Notes under the pieces: generated by a model
What the model was told of the DNA's origin: nothing
Database searches by the model: none
Seen by the model: the letters and a program-made list of their open reading frames with translations, nothing else
Made by a program: the position numbers and the translations under genes
Shown: positions 52,554-63,234 of the stretch, in pieces
Layout: each line of letters opens with the position of its first letter
Position numbering within the stretch: position 1 is the first letter of the stretch
Assembly: GCA_028283655.1 (NCBI GenBank)
Contig: JAPWKE010000001.1
Coordinates: 275,082-339,081, forward strand
Direction of reading: 5' to 3'
Origin: Acidobacteriaceae bacterium
GTDB lineage: Bacteria; Acidobacteriota; Terriglobia; Terriglobales; Acidobacteriaceae
DNA length: 64,000 nt

Positions 52554-55040
52554 TTACTGCAGAGGTACGTCGCGTGTCTCGCCAGCCTTCATCACCACGC
52601 TCTTCTCCACGCCGTTTGCAAGCAGCTTGAACGTCCCGCCCTTCGCTGCATGAACTCGCAGCGAGCTCACCTTGCCGACCTTCCACGCCATGTCGAGCGA
52701 AGCTCCGCCGCGCACATGCAGCCCGCGCACCTCGCCCTCGCTCCACTCCTTCGGCAGAGCAGGCAGCAGCGTAACCTCTGCGCCGTTCGACTCCCAGCGC
52801 GACTGCACCAGCGCCTCCAGCATCCCATTGGCTGCCCCCAGGTTGCCGTCGATCTGGAAGACTCCCGGCGGATGCGTGTCCATCAAATTCGGGAACGTCG
52901 ACTGCCGGAACATCACCTGCATGCTCTTGTACGCTTCCTCGCCTTCGTGCAGATGGTCCCAGTAATTGATCACCCACGCCCGCGACCACCCTGTCTGCCC
53001 GCCACCGTTTTCCAGCCTTCGCTCCAGCGTCACGCGCGCCGCTTTTGCCAGCTCAGGCGTCTTATTCACATCAATCTGCGTGCCCGGGTACAGAGCCCAC
53101 AGGTGCGAAATATGCCGGTGTCCCGGAGCGTTCTCCGTGTAGTCGAGCTGCCACTCCTGCAACTGGCCAAGCTTGCCGATCTTGAACGGCGGCAGCTTCG
53201 CGCGGGCGGCTTCGAGCTTTGTCAGGAACGCCGGATCTTCTCCCAGCAGGCGCCCGGCATCGAGCGTGCGCGTCAGCAGTTCGCGAACAATTTCGACATC
53301 CATCGTCGGCGCCATCGTCAGCGAATGCACCGAGCCGTCGGCGAGTTTGTAGCGGTTCTCCGGCGAAAGCGATGGCCCTGTCACCAGGTGCCCGCTGCCA
53401 TCGTCGGTCATGTAATCGAGGAAGAACAGCGACGCATCATGCAGAATCGGCCACGCTCGCGCACGTAGGAACTGCTTGTCGCCAGTGAACGCATAGTGCT
53501 CCCACGCCTGCAACGAAAGCCACGCTCCGCCCATCGGCCAGATGCCCGCGGGGATACCATCAATCGGCTCCGCATCGCCCCACAGGTCCGTGTTGTGGTG
53601 GATCACGAAACCACGCGCACCGTAGTACTTCTGCGCCACCTGCATCCCGGTCCCACTCGTGGGCGTGCGCACCATGTCGATCAGGTTGATCAGCGGCAGC
53701 GTCGTCTCGCTCAACCCCGCAGGCTCGGCCAGCCAGTAGTTCATCTCCGTGTTCACGTTGATCGTCCACTTCGACCCCCACGGATTGCTGATGCCCGCTG
53801 CCCAGATCCCCTGCAGGTTCGCAGGCAGCCCATCCGGCCGCGACGACGCTATCAGCAGATAGCGCGCAAAGTCGAAGTACATCTGCTGCAGTCCAAGGTC
53901 TTCTTCGCCCCCGCTCACACGCTTTACGCGCTCATCCGTTGGCATCGCATCCAGCGTTGCGTCCGCTCCGCCAAGCCGCAGAGACATATCCCCAAACACC
54001 GGCTGATACACCGCAAGCTGCGCTTTCAGCAGATCGCCAAAGCTCTTCTTCGACGCTGTCATCAGCACGCGATCGCACTGCACCTGAGGGTCGCCGCCCG
54101 CAAACGGCCCACCTTTGAAGTCGGTCGCGGCAGCTACCAGCACGACAACCTCGTCGGCATTGGTTACGACAATTTCTTTACCCTCGGTCGCCACGGTGCC
54201 GCCCTGCGCCAACACCTTTGCTTCGCCTGCAAAGTGAATCTGCCCCTGGTGCTCCGGGCCTTCATGCAGAACCAGCGCATCGTTACCGTGTGCTTCTACG
54301 GCAAAGTCCTCCGGACGATCCATGCTCATCCGGAAGCTGATTGCACCCTTATGATTCGCGCGAAAGCGAACGGCGATCACTTCATCCGGCCGGGAGGCAA
54401 AGACTTCGCGTGTGTACTGCACGCCGTTCGCCGTATACCTTGTGCTGGCCACACCGGTACGAAGATCCAGATCGCGGCGATATCCGCTCACGGCCTCTTC
54501 TTTGGGCGTCCGAAAGTACAGGTCGCCCAGCGTGCTGTACCCCGGCATCCTGCGCGGAATCGCGAGCATCTTCTCCGCTGCCAGCTTCTCGGCTTCGGCG
54601 ATCATCGCGCCGTCCGTCCCCTTTGACTCCAGCAGCAGCTTCCGCACCTGCTCGAAGCCCTCATACCCTTGCGGGTTCAGGCGATTCATCCGCTCGCCCT
54701 GCCACAGCGAAGACTCGTTCAACTGCAGATGCTCATCCGCGCCCGAGCTCTGGCTGCCATCCATCAGAGCAGCGTTTTTCTTCTCGTCCTGCAGATCGCC
54801 GTTGTTGGCCCCATTGTTCGCGCCGGTGTTGGCTCCGCCAAAGACCATCGCCCCCAGGCGTCCATTGCCCACCGGCAGAGCATGGTCCCAGATCGGGGCA
54901 GGCGCGCGATACCACAGCACATCCTGCGTCGCTACTACTTGCAACGGTTTCGCATTCTTCTGCTGCGCCAGCAACGCTGCTCCGCAGAGCATGCACAGGC
55001 TGATATACGAGGAAATATGTCGCGTGGGGCGCTTGATCAT
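52554..55040 (-). CDS. GH95 alpha-L-fucosidase
   Basis: An 828-residue exported glycosidase. WYRAPAPIWDHALPVGNGRL, LNESSLWQGE, LQGIWAAG, NVNTEMNYWLAEPAGL, HRHISHLWALYPGT and NLGAANGMLEALVQS match the GH95 family, inverting alpha-1,2-fucosidases. A signal sequence is present (about 1-26). A short GANTGANNGANNG stretch and a TTGAG-like insertion lie near residues 70-85. The start at 55040 is preferred to 55082, since it gives a simpler signal peptide. Confidence 0.93.
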   Translation of the reverse strand: MIKRPTRHISSYISLCMLCGAALLAQQKNAKPLQVVATQDVLWYRAPAPIWDHALPVGNGRLGAMVFGGANTGANNGANNGDLQDEKKNAALMDGSQSSGADEHLQLNESSLWQGERMNRLNPQGYEGFEQVRKLLLESKGTDGAMIAEAEKLAAEKMLAIPRRMPGYSTLGDLYFRTPKEEAVSGYRRDLDLRTGVASTRYTANGVQYTREVFASRPDEVIAVRFRANHKGAISFRMSMDRPEDFAVEAHGNDALVLHEGPEHQGQIHFAGEAKVLAQGGTVATEGKEIVVTNADEVVVLVAAATDFKGGPFAGGDPQVQCDRVLMTASKKSFGDLLKAQLAVYQPVFGDMSLRLGGADATLDAMPTDERVKRVSGGEEDLGLQQMYFDFARYLLIASSRPDGLPANLQGIWAAGISNPWGSKWTINVNTEMNYWLAEPAGLSETTLPLINLIDMVRTPTSGTGMQVAQKYYGARGFVIHHNTDLWGDAEPIDGIPAGIWPMGGAWLSLQAWEHYAFTGDKQFLRARAWPILHDASLFFLDYMTDDGSGHLVTGPSLSPENRYKLADGSVHSLTMAPTMDVEIVRELLTRTLDAGRLLGEDPAFLTKLEAARAKLPPFKIGKLGQLQEWQLDYTENAPGHRHISHLWALYPGTQIDVNKTPELAKAARVTLERRLENGGGQTGWSRAWVINYWDHLHEGEEAYKSMQVMFRQSTFPNLMDTHPPGVFQIDGNLGAANGMLEALVQSRWESNGAEVTLLPALPKEWSEGEVRGLHVRGGASLDMAWKVGKVSSLRVHAAKGGTFKLLANGVEKSVVMKAGETRDVPLQ

Positions 55041-55177
55041 AGTTTTTATCCGCGATAACGCTATATCACTGGCAATAGGCATGACAACCGCAAGCTCTCT
55101 CGCTCGAACAATTCCTCTTAGGCAAAACGACCACCCGTAAAATAGGGAAGAGTCTGCCGCGCAGAACTTTTACCGCC

Positions 55178-55918
55178 ATGTATACCGTTGCCGCCTACTA
55201 CCGCTTCTTCGCACTCCCCAACCCCGCAGCCCTGCGTGAGGAGCTTCATGCCACCTTCGCCGGCACGGACCTTCTGGGCACAACGCTGCTTGCCCCCGAA
55301 GGCATCAACGGCACGATGGCCGCCTCGGCGGAAACCATCGACAGGCTGCTGACCTTCCTCAGCGAGCGCACCGGCCTCGACCGCGCCGAGGTCAAGTTCT
55401 CCACCTCGGACGCCGCGCCCTTCCGCCGCCTCAAGTTCAAGCTCAAGCGCGAGATCATCACCTTCCGCGCCGACGCGCCTGTCGATCCCAACCGCCCCGG
55501 CACCTACGTCGAGCCGCAGCAGTGGAACGACCTGCTCGCCGACCCGGAAGTGCTTCTGCTCGACACGCGCAACACCTACGAGACCGAGATCGGCACCTTC
55601 TCCGGCGCGACCGCACCGCCGCTCGACACCTTCTCCGACTTCGCTGCCTACGTGCGCGAAAATCTCGACCCCGAAAAGCACCGCAAGGTCGCCATGTTCT
55701 GCACCGGCGGCATCCGCTGCGAAAAGGCTTCGGCATTCATGCTCCAGCAGGGGTTCCCGGAGGTCTTTCATCTCCGCGGCGGCATCCTGCGCTACCTCGA
55801 GCAGGTGCCGGAAGAGCAGAGCCAATGGCTCGGCGAGTGCTACATCTTTGACGAGCGCGTCTCCGTCGGCTCCCGGGACCTCCGTCCCGACTCCGACGCT
55901 GAGGGCAACGTAAAATAA
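55178..55918 (+). CDS. trhO: tRNA uridine(34) hydroxylase (rhodanese family)
   Basis: A 246-residue protein of the YceA/UPF0176 family. An N-terminal ferredoxin-like domain (VAAYYRFFALPNP, GINGTMAAS) is followed by a rhodanese domain with the active-site loop MFCTGGIRCEKAS. It hydroxylates U34 of tRNA in bacteria where it has been studied. It begins about 100 bases from the divergent GH95 gene and is followed by argG after 48 bases, so the two may be co-transcribed. Confidence 0.92.
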   Translation: MYTVAAYYRFFALPNPAALREELHATFAGTDLLGTTLLAPEGINGTMAASAETIDRLLTFLSERTGLDRAEVKFSTSDAAPFRRLKFKLKREIITFRADAPVDPNRPGTYVEPQQWNDLLADPEVLLLDTRNTYETEIGTFSGATAPPLDTFSDFAAYVRENLDPEKHRKVAMFCTGGIRCEKASAFMLQQGFPEVFHLRGGILRYLEQVPEEQSQWLGECYIFDERVSVGSRDLRPDSDAEGNVK

Positions 55919-57304
<1,386 letters not shown>

Positions 57305-57326
57305 TTTGCTCCGCATCAGCATCAAG

Positions 57327-57354
57327 ACGGTCAGCTTCGGCTGACCGTTTTTTT
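57327..57354 (+). terminator. Intrinsic terminator after argG
   Basis: A 9-bp stem ACGGTCAGC / GCTGACCGT with a UUCG-type tetraloop followed directly by seven T residues. A textbook terminator. Confidence 0.93.
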
Positions 57355-57432
57355 GTCATGAGCTGCATTCCTTTTCCTCTGGACAACGTTTGTCTGGTAG
57401 AACCGAAATAACTTCCTGAGGCTGAGATCTAC

Positions 57433-58992
57433 GTGAATCGGAAAAGTACGATCGCTGGAGCTGTCATTCTGGCTGTTTTGGCCGCGGTGTTGCCGCTTTC
57501 TGTCAGCTACTACATCAGCCGCACGCACTCCATCGAAGCCGAACAACGTCACCTCACCGAGTACGGCAGTTGGACCATCGAGCGTTCCAGCATCGCTGTC
57601 AGCGACGCCATCAGCGCCCTGCATGAGATCGATGCCGCAGGCTTCAGTGACTGCTCGGAGCAGCACATCGACGCGATGCGCCTCACGGTGATGAACCACC
57701 GCGCCATCGAAGAAGTTGGCTTCTATAAGAATGGCCTCCTCGGCTGCACCTCCTGGGGGCCCGTCACCAAGGTGATCGCCCAACGGCCCGCTGATTACCA
57801 GACCGCCGACGGCATCCGCGTCAACATGCGCATTCACCCGGCTGTCAGCAAAGGCCATCCGGTCATCGCGTTTGAGTATAAGAATCACAACGTTCTCGTC
57901 GACCCCAGCCGTCTCGTCGATGTACTCGTCGACAACAACATGTCGCTCGCGCTTGCCAACGACCGCGGCGACGTTCTGGCAACCCTCAACAACCCCGACC
58001 CCGCCTTGCTGAAGAAGGCTCTTAGTACAAACGGCAGCGGCTCTACACGCGACTATCTCTACGCCACCTACCGTGTTCCCGGCTGGGTCGCGATTGCTGC
58101 CGAGCGCCAAGACTACGCATTTGCCGGCTTCCGTCGCCAGCGGAACTACATGCTGCCGATCGCTATTCTTCTTGCTTGCATCATGATTGCGGCCATCGTT
58201 CTGGTCCTTCGCCGTCGGCTTTCACCTCTTGCCGAACTCGAAATCGCGGTTCGCAAGCGGGAGTTCATCAACCACTACCAGCCGATTATGGAGCTCGCCA
58301 CCGGCCGTTGCATCGGCGCAGAAGCCCTCGTGCGCTGGCGTCGCCCCGACGGCAGTCTCACGCCGCCGAACTTCTTCATCCCGCTCGCCGAAGAGAGCGG
58401 CCTCATCCGTGAGATCACCGACCAGCTGATCCAACTGGCCATCGACGAGATGCACGCCGCTCTTTCGGCAGACCCCGAGATGCACATCGCCATCAATCTC
58501 TGCGCCGCAGACATCGAAACCGGCCGCCCGCTGGAAAGCCTGGCGCTGGCGCTCGCGGCAAGAAGATTGCCCACAAGCTCCATCTGGCTCGAAGCCACCG
58601 AGCGCGGTTTTATCCACGCAGACGAAGCTCGTGAATCGCTTGGCCGCGCGCAGAAGGCTGGCCATCCTATCGCCATCGACGACTTCGGAACCGGCTACTC
58701 GAGCCTGGGCCTACTGCACTCGCTTCCACTCGACGTGCTGAAGATCGACAAATCCTTCGTCGACGCCATTGGCACAGACTCCGCCTCCAGCACCGTGACC
58801 GGGCATATCATCGACATCGCTCGCCAGCTCGATCTTGAAGTCGTAGCCGAAGGCATCGAGCAACAGCAGCAGGCAGACTACCTGCGCTCCCACGGTGTTC
58901 GCTACGGACAGGGCTGGCTCTTTGCCAAAGCCATGCCTCGTGACGAGTTCCTGGCCTTCTACGGCAAGCACCGCCGGGCGTCTGCGGCATAA
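57433..58992 (+). CDS. CSS-motif EAL-domain c-di-GMP phosphodiesterase
   Basis: A 519-residue membrane protein. An N-terminal membrane helix (about 8-28) and a periplasmic domain with the CSS-type pattern (DCSEQHIDAM, LLGCTSWGP) precede a second membrane helix (about 240-260). The EAL domain (about 275-515) is complete: GAEALVRWRRPDG, the Asn of INLCAADIE, Glu in ATERGF, DDFGTGYSSLG, Lys in LKIDKSFVD and AEGIEQ. It should degrade c-di-GMP under control of a periplasmic thiol/redox signal. The start is a GTG. Confidence 0.9.
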   Translation: MNRKSTIAGAVILAVLAAVLPLSVSYYISRTHSIEAEQRHLTEYGSWTIERSSIAVSDAISALHEIDAAGFSDCSEQHIDAMRLTVMNHRAIEEVGFYKNGLLGCTSWGPVTKVIAQRPADYQTADGIRVNMRIHPAVSKGHPVIAFEYKNHNVLVDPSRLVDVLVDNNMSLALANDRGDVLATLNNPDPALLKKALSTNGSGSTRDYLYATYRVPGWVAIAAERQDYAFAGFRRQRNYMLPIAILLACIMIAAIVLVLRRRLSPLAELEIAVRKREFINHYQPIMELATGRCIGAEALVRWRRPDGSLTPPNFFIPLAEESGLIREITDQLIQLAIDEMHAALSADPEMHIAINLCAADIETGRPLESLALALAARRLPTSSIWLEATERGFIHADEARESLGRAQKAGHPIAIDDFGTGYSSLGLLHSLPLDVLKIDKSFVDAIGTDSASSTVTGHIIDIARQLDLEVVAEGIEQQQQADYLRSHGVRYGQGWLFAKAMPRDEFLAFYGKHRRASAA

Positions 58993-59005
58993 AGTTGCAA
59001 GTCTG

Positions 59006-59239
59006 CTACTCGCGTTCCTGTTGCAGCGCCCACCACACGCCCGCAGCAATTTGCCCTGCGCCGATCGCGCGAGTCAACCCCGGCCGTTTCGCAAGCCACT
59101 TCATGGAACGCCGCCAAACCTGCGGACCCTTGTTCCATGCCGTCGCGTCCGTCTCCGGATGGATCAGCGCCATCACGCCATCGCCGATCAGTACCATCGC
59201 CGCAAAATGTTTCGTTCGTTTTGGATCAGTCAGCCACAT
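59006..59239 (-). CDS. Small protein of unknown function
   Basis: A 77-residue protein beginning [20 protein letters not shown], with a Trp-rich middle ([18 protein letters not shown]) and a hydrophobic C-terminal helix. I recognise no family. It sits between two plus-strand genes in the opposite direction. The start at 59239 removes a 22-residue poorly conserved extension. It is supported mainly by its coding-like composition. Confidence 0.5.
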   Translation of the reverse strand: MWLTDPKRTKHFAAMVLIGDGVMALIHPETDATAWNKGPQVWRRSMKWLAKRPGLTRAIGAGQIAAGVWWALQQERE

Positions 59240-59300
59240 GCTTAGGTAGGACTCTGGCTTGGCCTGCGTCGTTGCCCTGCGCGATTCACATCGCCGCGCA

Positions 59301-59306
59301 TACAAT
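59301..59306 (+). promoter_or_regulatory. -10-like hexamer of trpG
   Basis: TACAAT, 10 bases before the ATG at 59317, without a ribosome binding site; it would give a leader of only a few bases. Confidence 0.4.
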
Positions 59307-59316
59307 CAAAACTGCG

Positions 59317-59925
59317 ATGGTCTTTGTTCTCGATAATTACGACAGCTTCACCTACAACCTCGTGCAGTACATCGGCGAACTTGCGCCCGGCGAAGAGATC
59401 GTCGTCAAACGCAACGATGAGCTCACGCCCGACGAAGTCATCGCTCTGCACCCGGACCGCATCCTGCTTTCGCCCGGCCCCTGCACCCCGCAGGACGCAG
59501 GCATCCTGATCCCTCTGCTCCAGCGCCTCGCAGAGCTGCCAAAGAAGCAGCAGATCCCCACGCTCGGCGTCTGCCTTGGCCACCAGGCCATCGGCGCAGC
59601 CTTCGGCGGAGACGTCGTCCGCGCCCCGAACCTCATGCACGGCAAGGTCTCGCAGGTAGAGCACAACAAGAAGGGCGTCTTCGCGGGCATCCCTCAGCCC
59701 ATGACCTGCACGCGTTACCACTCCCTCATCGTGCGTGAAGATACGCTGCCGGACGTGCTCGAAGTCACCGCTCGCGTCGCCGCCGACGGCACAGCCGCCG
59801 ACCCCGGCACGATCATGGCTCTCCGCCACAAAACGCTGCCGATCGAAGGCGTCCAGTTTCACCCGGAGTCCGTCCTCACGGACCACGGCAAGCAGCTCAT
59901 CGCCAACTTCCTCAAGCAGAAGTAA
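59317..59925 (+). CDS. trpG: Anthranilate synthase glutamine amidotransferase component
   Basis: A 202-residue class I glutamine amidotransferase. [16 protein letters not shown] is the typical N-terminus, the nucleophile Cys is in [10 protein letters not shown] and the His-Glu pair is in QFHPESVLT. It supplies ammonia to TrpE. It is separated from trpE by the TonB receptor, fucosidase and argG regions. No other trp genes are in the window. The long upstream extension of the frame is a shadow. Confidence 0.93.
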   Translation: MVFVLDNYDSFTYNLVQYIGELAPGEEIVVKRNDELTPDEVIALHPDRILLSPGPCTPQDAGILIPLLQRLAELPKKQQIPTLGVCLGHQAIGAAFGGDVVRAPNLMHGKVSQVEHNKKGVFAGIPQPMTCTRYHSLIVREDTLPDVLEVTARVAADGTAADPGTIMALRHKTLPIEGVQFHPESVLTDHGKQLIANFLKQK

Positions 59926-60306
59926 CCTAAGCAGGGCAAGCCGAACGATTCGGCAGCGAGGGTAGTCAAAGTGGCCCGCAATTCTATGGACACTTCGAGA
60001 AGATCCTCACCCTCTATCCAAAGCTCTCGCTGGATGCGGGTTCCTCTGAAGTCGTTTTTCACCGCCAGATCTTTCCGTAGCTATTAGCCAGGGAAGTCCC
60101 TTTCCTCCAGCGGAAGCCATCTGCTTCCACCATCAACCACACCTATCCATATCTCGGCTTCACGACATGTGGTAGCCGGATGCTTCTGCGAGCCAGCGTC
60201 CTCGTGGCGAAACGTGGCGCCCTTGGCGTCGTGGCGTCTTCTTTTCTTCTCCTCGCCACAAATCATGAGCTTCAGCCCGGTGAGGCCTCCGTTCTACACT
60301 TCTTTC
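59926..60306 (+). other. Intergenic region between trpG and a secreted-protein gene
   Basis: About 380 bases with no credible gene. It contains the leaderless-type promoter of the next gene (60295-60300) and some GC-rich short inverted repeats. A frame beginning at 60169 joins the next gene but is not needed. Confidence 0.45.
60295..60300 (+). promoter_or_regulatory. -10-like hexamer of the secreted-protein gene
   Basis: TACACT, 6 bases before the ATG at 60307, with no ribosome binding site. Confidence 0.45.
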
Positions 60307-61191
60307 ATGGCCGTCGCTGCTCGAATCCTTTCTTTCTGCCTCTTCACCTGCGTGACTGCCTCGGCCCAGCAACCCATGGGAACCATGAAACTTTCGGACG
60401 CCACACTCACCGGCTCCATGCAGGTACAGGGCACGCGCGCCGTTCTTCTTTCCAGCACCAACATCACCGCGCTTGACCACACCGCTCCCATCACGCTCTC
60501 GCGCGGAGGTCAGTTGCTTGTATGCACCACCTCGCAGCTTCATCTCTTCCATAGCGGAGCAGGGCTTGGTCTCCTCTTTGGTCTTGATCGCGGCGCACTC
60601 GAACTACGGACGTTTTCGAACCCGAAGGACGTCGTCTTCACGCCCGATATTCGCTTCACCACCGTCTCTCCCGGTAGCCTCGACCTCCGCCTGCGCGTCA
60701 CGCGCTCCGGCGATACCTGCGTCGACAACCACGGAGCCACCTCGCCCACCCTGCTCCTCACCTCGACGTTTGGCAACGCCACCTACCGCGTCCTTCCCGG
60801 CCAACATGTCCTCTTCGAACACGGAGATCTGCACCAGGTCGTCGACCGCGAACGCTCCAACTGTGGCTGCCCGGAGACCGCGCCTTCCCGCCCGTTGCCA
60901 CCAAACGCCACCGCGGCCGAACGTGCTGCGGCTGAGCACCCGTTCCCCGAGGCCGAAAGCCAGGACCTTACCGCCTCCCCTCAGAACCCCGCGGCCTACA
61001 GCCGGGCCCCGAACACCGCCATTCTCAGTTACGACGCCAACGATCCGTTCACCGGCAAAGCCGTGCAGCCCGATGCGCCAGCGACCGCCGCGCCAGCGCC
61101 AGCCCCGGCGGCACCCCCACCCCCGCCCCCTTCGTACAATTTCTTCCACGTCGTCGGCCGCTTCTTCAAGCGCCTCTTCAGCCAGGACTAG
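60307..61191 (+). CDS. Secreted protein with Pro-rich C-terminus
   Basis: A 294-residue exported protein. A signal peptide (AVAARILSFCLFTCVTASAQ) is followed by a beta-rich domain with GLLFGLDRGALELRTF and FTPDIRFTTVSPGSLDLRLR, vaguely like FecR. A Pro/Ala-rich linker (PAPAPAAPPPPPPS) and a basic C-terminal helix (FHVVGRFFKRLFSQD) follow. I do not recognise a family with certainty. The start at 60307 is supported by the hexamer upstream; ATGs at 60265 and 60169 are alternatives. Confidence 0.65.
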   Translation: MAVAARILSFCLFTCVTASAQQPMGTMKLSDATLTGSMQVQGTRAVLLSSTNITALDHTAPITLSRGGQLLVCTTSQLHLFHSGAGLGLLFGLDRGALELRTFSNPKDVVFTPDIRFTTVSPGSLDLRLRVTRSGDTCVDNHGATSPTLLLTSTFGNATYRVLPGQHVLFEHGDLHQVVDRERSNCGCPETAPSRPLPPNATAAERAAAEHPFPEAESQDLTASPQNPAAYSRAPNTAILSYDANDPFTGKAVQPDAPATAAPAPAPAAPPPPPPSYNFFHVVGRFFKRLFSQD

Positions 61192-61272
61192 ACCGCTCTC
61201 GCCATTCCGCGCAACATCCTCACCGCACTTGCATCTACACTCCAAGAGACAGTTAGGAGTCGCCCCAAACAT

Positions 61273-63222
61273 ATGTGCGGAATCGTCGGATACATCGGTC
61301 CCAAGGCTTGCGTCCCCGTAATCATGGAAGGCCTCGCGCGCCTCGAATACCGCGGCTATGACTCCGCAGGTATCGCCGTCGCTGGCGGCGGCCACCCGCT
61401 GCAGCTTCGCCGCGCTCCCGGCAAACTCCGCAACCTCGACGCCATCCTCGCCAAGGACCCCGTCGAAGGCACCTATGGCATCGGCCACACCCGTTGGGCC
61501 ACGCACGGCCGCCCCACTGAAGAGAACGCCCACCCGCACCGCGACGGCACCGGCACCCTCGTCGTCGTGCACAACGGCATCGTCGAAAACTACCTGAAGC
61601 TCAAGAACGAACTCATCGCCAAGGGCCACAAGTTCACGTCGGAAACCGACACCGAGATTATCGCCCACGTCATCCAGGACGAACTCGAACTCGCTGCGGG
61701 TATGCCGCCGCGTCTCACCAACACCGACGCTGCTGACTCCAACACCTCGCAGGCCGTCATCATGGGCCAGCTTCCCCAGAGCCTCTCGCTCGAAGAAGCC
61801 GTTCGCCGCGCCGTCAAGCGCCTCACCGGAGCCTTCGCCATCGGCGTCCTCTCCGCCGCCGAGCCAGACAAGATGGTCGCCGCCCGCATGGGCCCGCCCG
61901 CAGTCCTCGGCCTCGGCGATGGTGAGTACTTCCTCGCCTCCGACGTCCCCGGCATCCTCCACCACACCCGCGACATTTACTTCCTGCAGGACGGCGAAGT
62001 CGCCGTCCTCACCAAGCAGGGCATCACCCTCACCGACTTCGACGCCCAGCCCAAGCCCCTCACCCCGCAGCGCATCACCTGGGACCCCATCCAGGCCGAA
62101 AAAGCTGGCTACAAGCACTTCATGCTCAAGGAGATCAACGAGCAGCCGCGTGCCGTCCGCGACACCACCCTCGGCCGCGTCTCGCTCGACACCGGCAAGG
62201 TCTTCCTGCCCGACATGAAGATCACCGACGACGAGTTCCGCTCTGCCACCGGCATCACCATCGCAGCCTGCGGCACCTCGTGGCACGCCGGCCTCGCCGG
62301 CAAGTTCATGATCGAACGACTCGCTCGAATGCCCGTGGATGTTGACTATGCGAGTGAGTATCGGTATCGGGATCCGATTCCAGATGCTACGAATCTGGGC
62401 TTGCTGATTACGCAGTCGGGAGAGACGGCGGATACCATTGCGGCGCAGCTGGAGCTGATTGCCAAGGGCTCTAAGACGCTTGCTATCTGCAATGTAGTCG
62501 GTTCGGCGGTGACGCGGCTGGCGGCTGGAGTGATCACGACGAACGCTGGTCCGGAGATCGGAGTGGCGTCAACGAAAGCTTTCACCGGGCAGCTTACGGC
62601 GCTGTTTACGCTCGCTTTGCACCTCGCACAGGTGCGAAATACGGTCAATTCTGCAGAAAGCCTGCATCTGGTAACCGAACTTTCGCACGTTCCTGGCAAG
62701 ATTGAAACGATTTTACGCACGGTTGACGATCAGTGCTGCGAGCTGGCCAAGCACTTTTCCAACGCCCGGGACTTCCTCTTTCTGGGCCGTGGCATCCACT
62801 ACCCGATCGCCCTTGAGGGGGCGCTCAAGCTGAAGGAAATCTCCTACATCCACGCCGAAGGCTACCCCGCCGGCGAAATGAAACACGGCCCCAACGCCCT
62901 GATCGATGAATCCCTGCCTGTCGTGTGTATTGCGACTCAGGACCCGAACGACGCCAGCTCCGTCCTCAAGTACGAAAAGACCCTCTCGAACATCCAGGAA
63001 GTCACGGCCCGCTCCGGCCGCGTCATCGCAATCGCGATCGAGGGTGACGACCACATCTCCCAGCTAGTCGAACACGTCATCTACATCCCCCAGAGCCACG
63101 AGCTGCTACTCCCGATTTTGGAGGTCGTCCCGCTTCAGTTGCTGGCATATCACATCGCTGTGCGTAGAGGCTGCGATGTTGACCAGCCGAGGAATCTGGC
63201 GAAGAGTGTGACGGTGGAGTAG
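61273..63222 (+). CDS. glmS: Glutamine-fructose-6-phosphate aminotransferase
   Basis: A 649-residue enzyme that makes glucosamine-6-phosphate. The N-terminal amidotransferase domain begins with Cys2 (MCGIVGYIG) and has [19 protein letters not shown] and [11 protein letters not shown]. Two sugar-isomerase domains follow ([37 protein letters not shown]) and the end is [12 protein letters not shown] 40-residue insertion-like Thr/Asp-rich region lies near residue 150. Codon usage changes abruptly at about 62320 and back near 62770, and again from about 63110. No glmS ribozyme is seen upstream (only 81 bases). Confidence 0.95.
   Translation: MCGIVGYIGPKACVPVIMEGLARLEYRGYDSAGIAVAGGGHPLQLRRAPGKLRNLDAILAKDPVEGTYGIGHTRWATHGRPTEENAHPHRDGTGTLVVVHNGIVENYLKLKNELIAKGHKFTSETDTEIIAHVIQDELELAAGMPPRLTNTDAADSNTSQAVIMGQLPQSLSLEEAVRRAVKRLTGAFAIGVLSAAEPDKMVAARMGPPAVLGLGDGEYFLASDVPGILHHTRDIYFLQDGEVAVLTKQGITLTDFDAQPKPLTPQRITWDPIQAEKAGYKHFMLKEINEQPRAVRDTTLGRVSLDTGKVFLPDMKITDDEFRSATGITIAACGTSWHAGLAGKFMIERLARMPVDVDYASEYRYRDPIPDATNLGLLITQSGETADTIAAQLELIAKGSKTLAICNVVGSAVTRLAAGVITTNAGPEIGVASTKAFTGQLTALFTLALHLAQVRNTVNSAESLHLVTELSHVPGKIETILRTVDDQCCELAKHFSNARDFLFLGRGIHYPIALEGALKLKEISYIHAEGYPAGEMKHGPNALIDESLPVVCIATQDPNDASSVLKYEKTLSNIQEVTARSGRVIAIAIEGDDHISQLVEHVIYIPQSHELLLPILEVVPLQLLAYHIAVRRGCDVDQPRNLAKSVTVE
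63193..63222 (+). other. Site corresponding to the attTn7 recognition sequence in glmS
   Basis: The codons for NLAKSVTVE and stop are the same protein positions recognised by TnsD in other bacteria. No Tn7 end sequence is recognised in the following bases. Confidence 0.4.
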
Positions 63223-63234
63223 GCTTAATTCGTT

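Noticed and set aside
61192-61272. Possible glmS ribozyme or leader RNA
   Set aside because: Only 81 bases separate glmS from the preceding gene and no conserved ribozyme core could be seen.
60604-62286. Long antisense frame (560 codons) opposite glmS and the secreted-protein gene
   Set aside because: It has a Gly/Val/Asp-rich composition with no domain, and the opposite strand encodes glmS.
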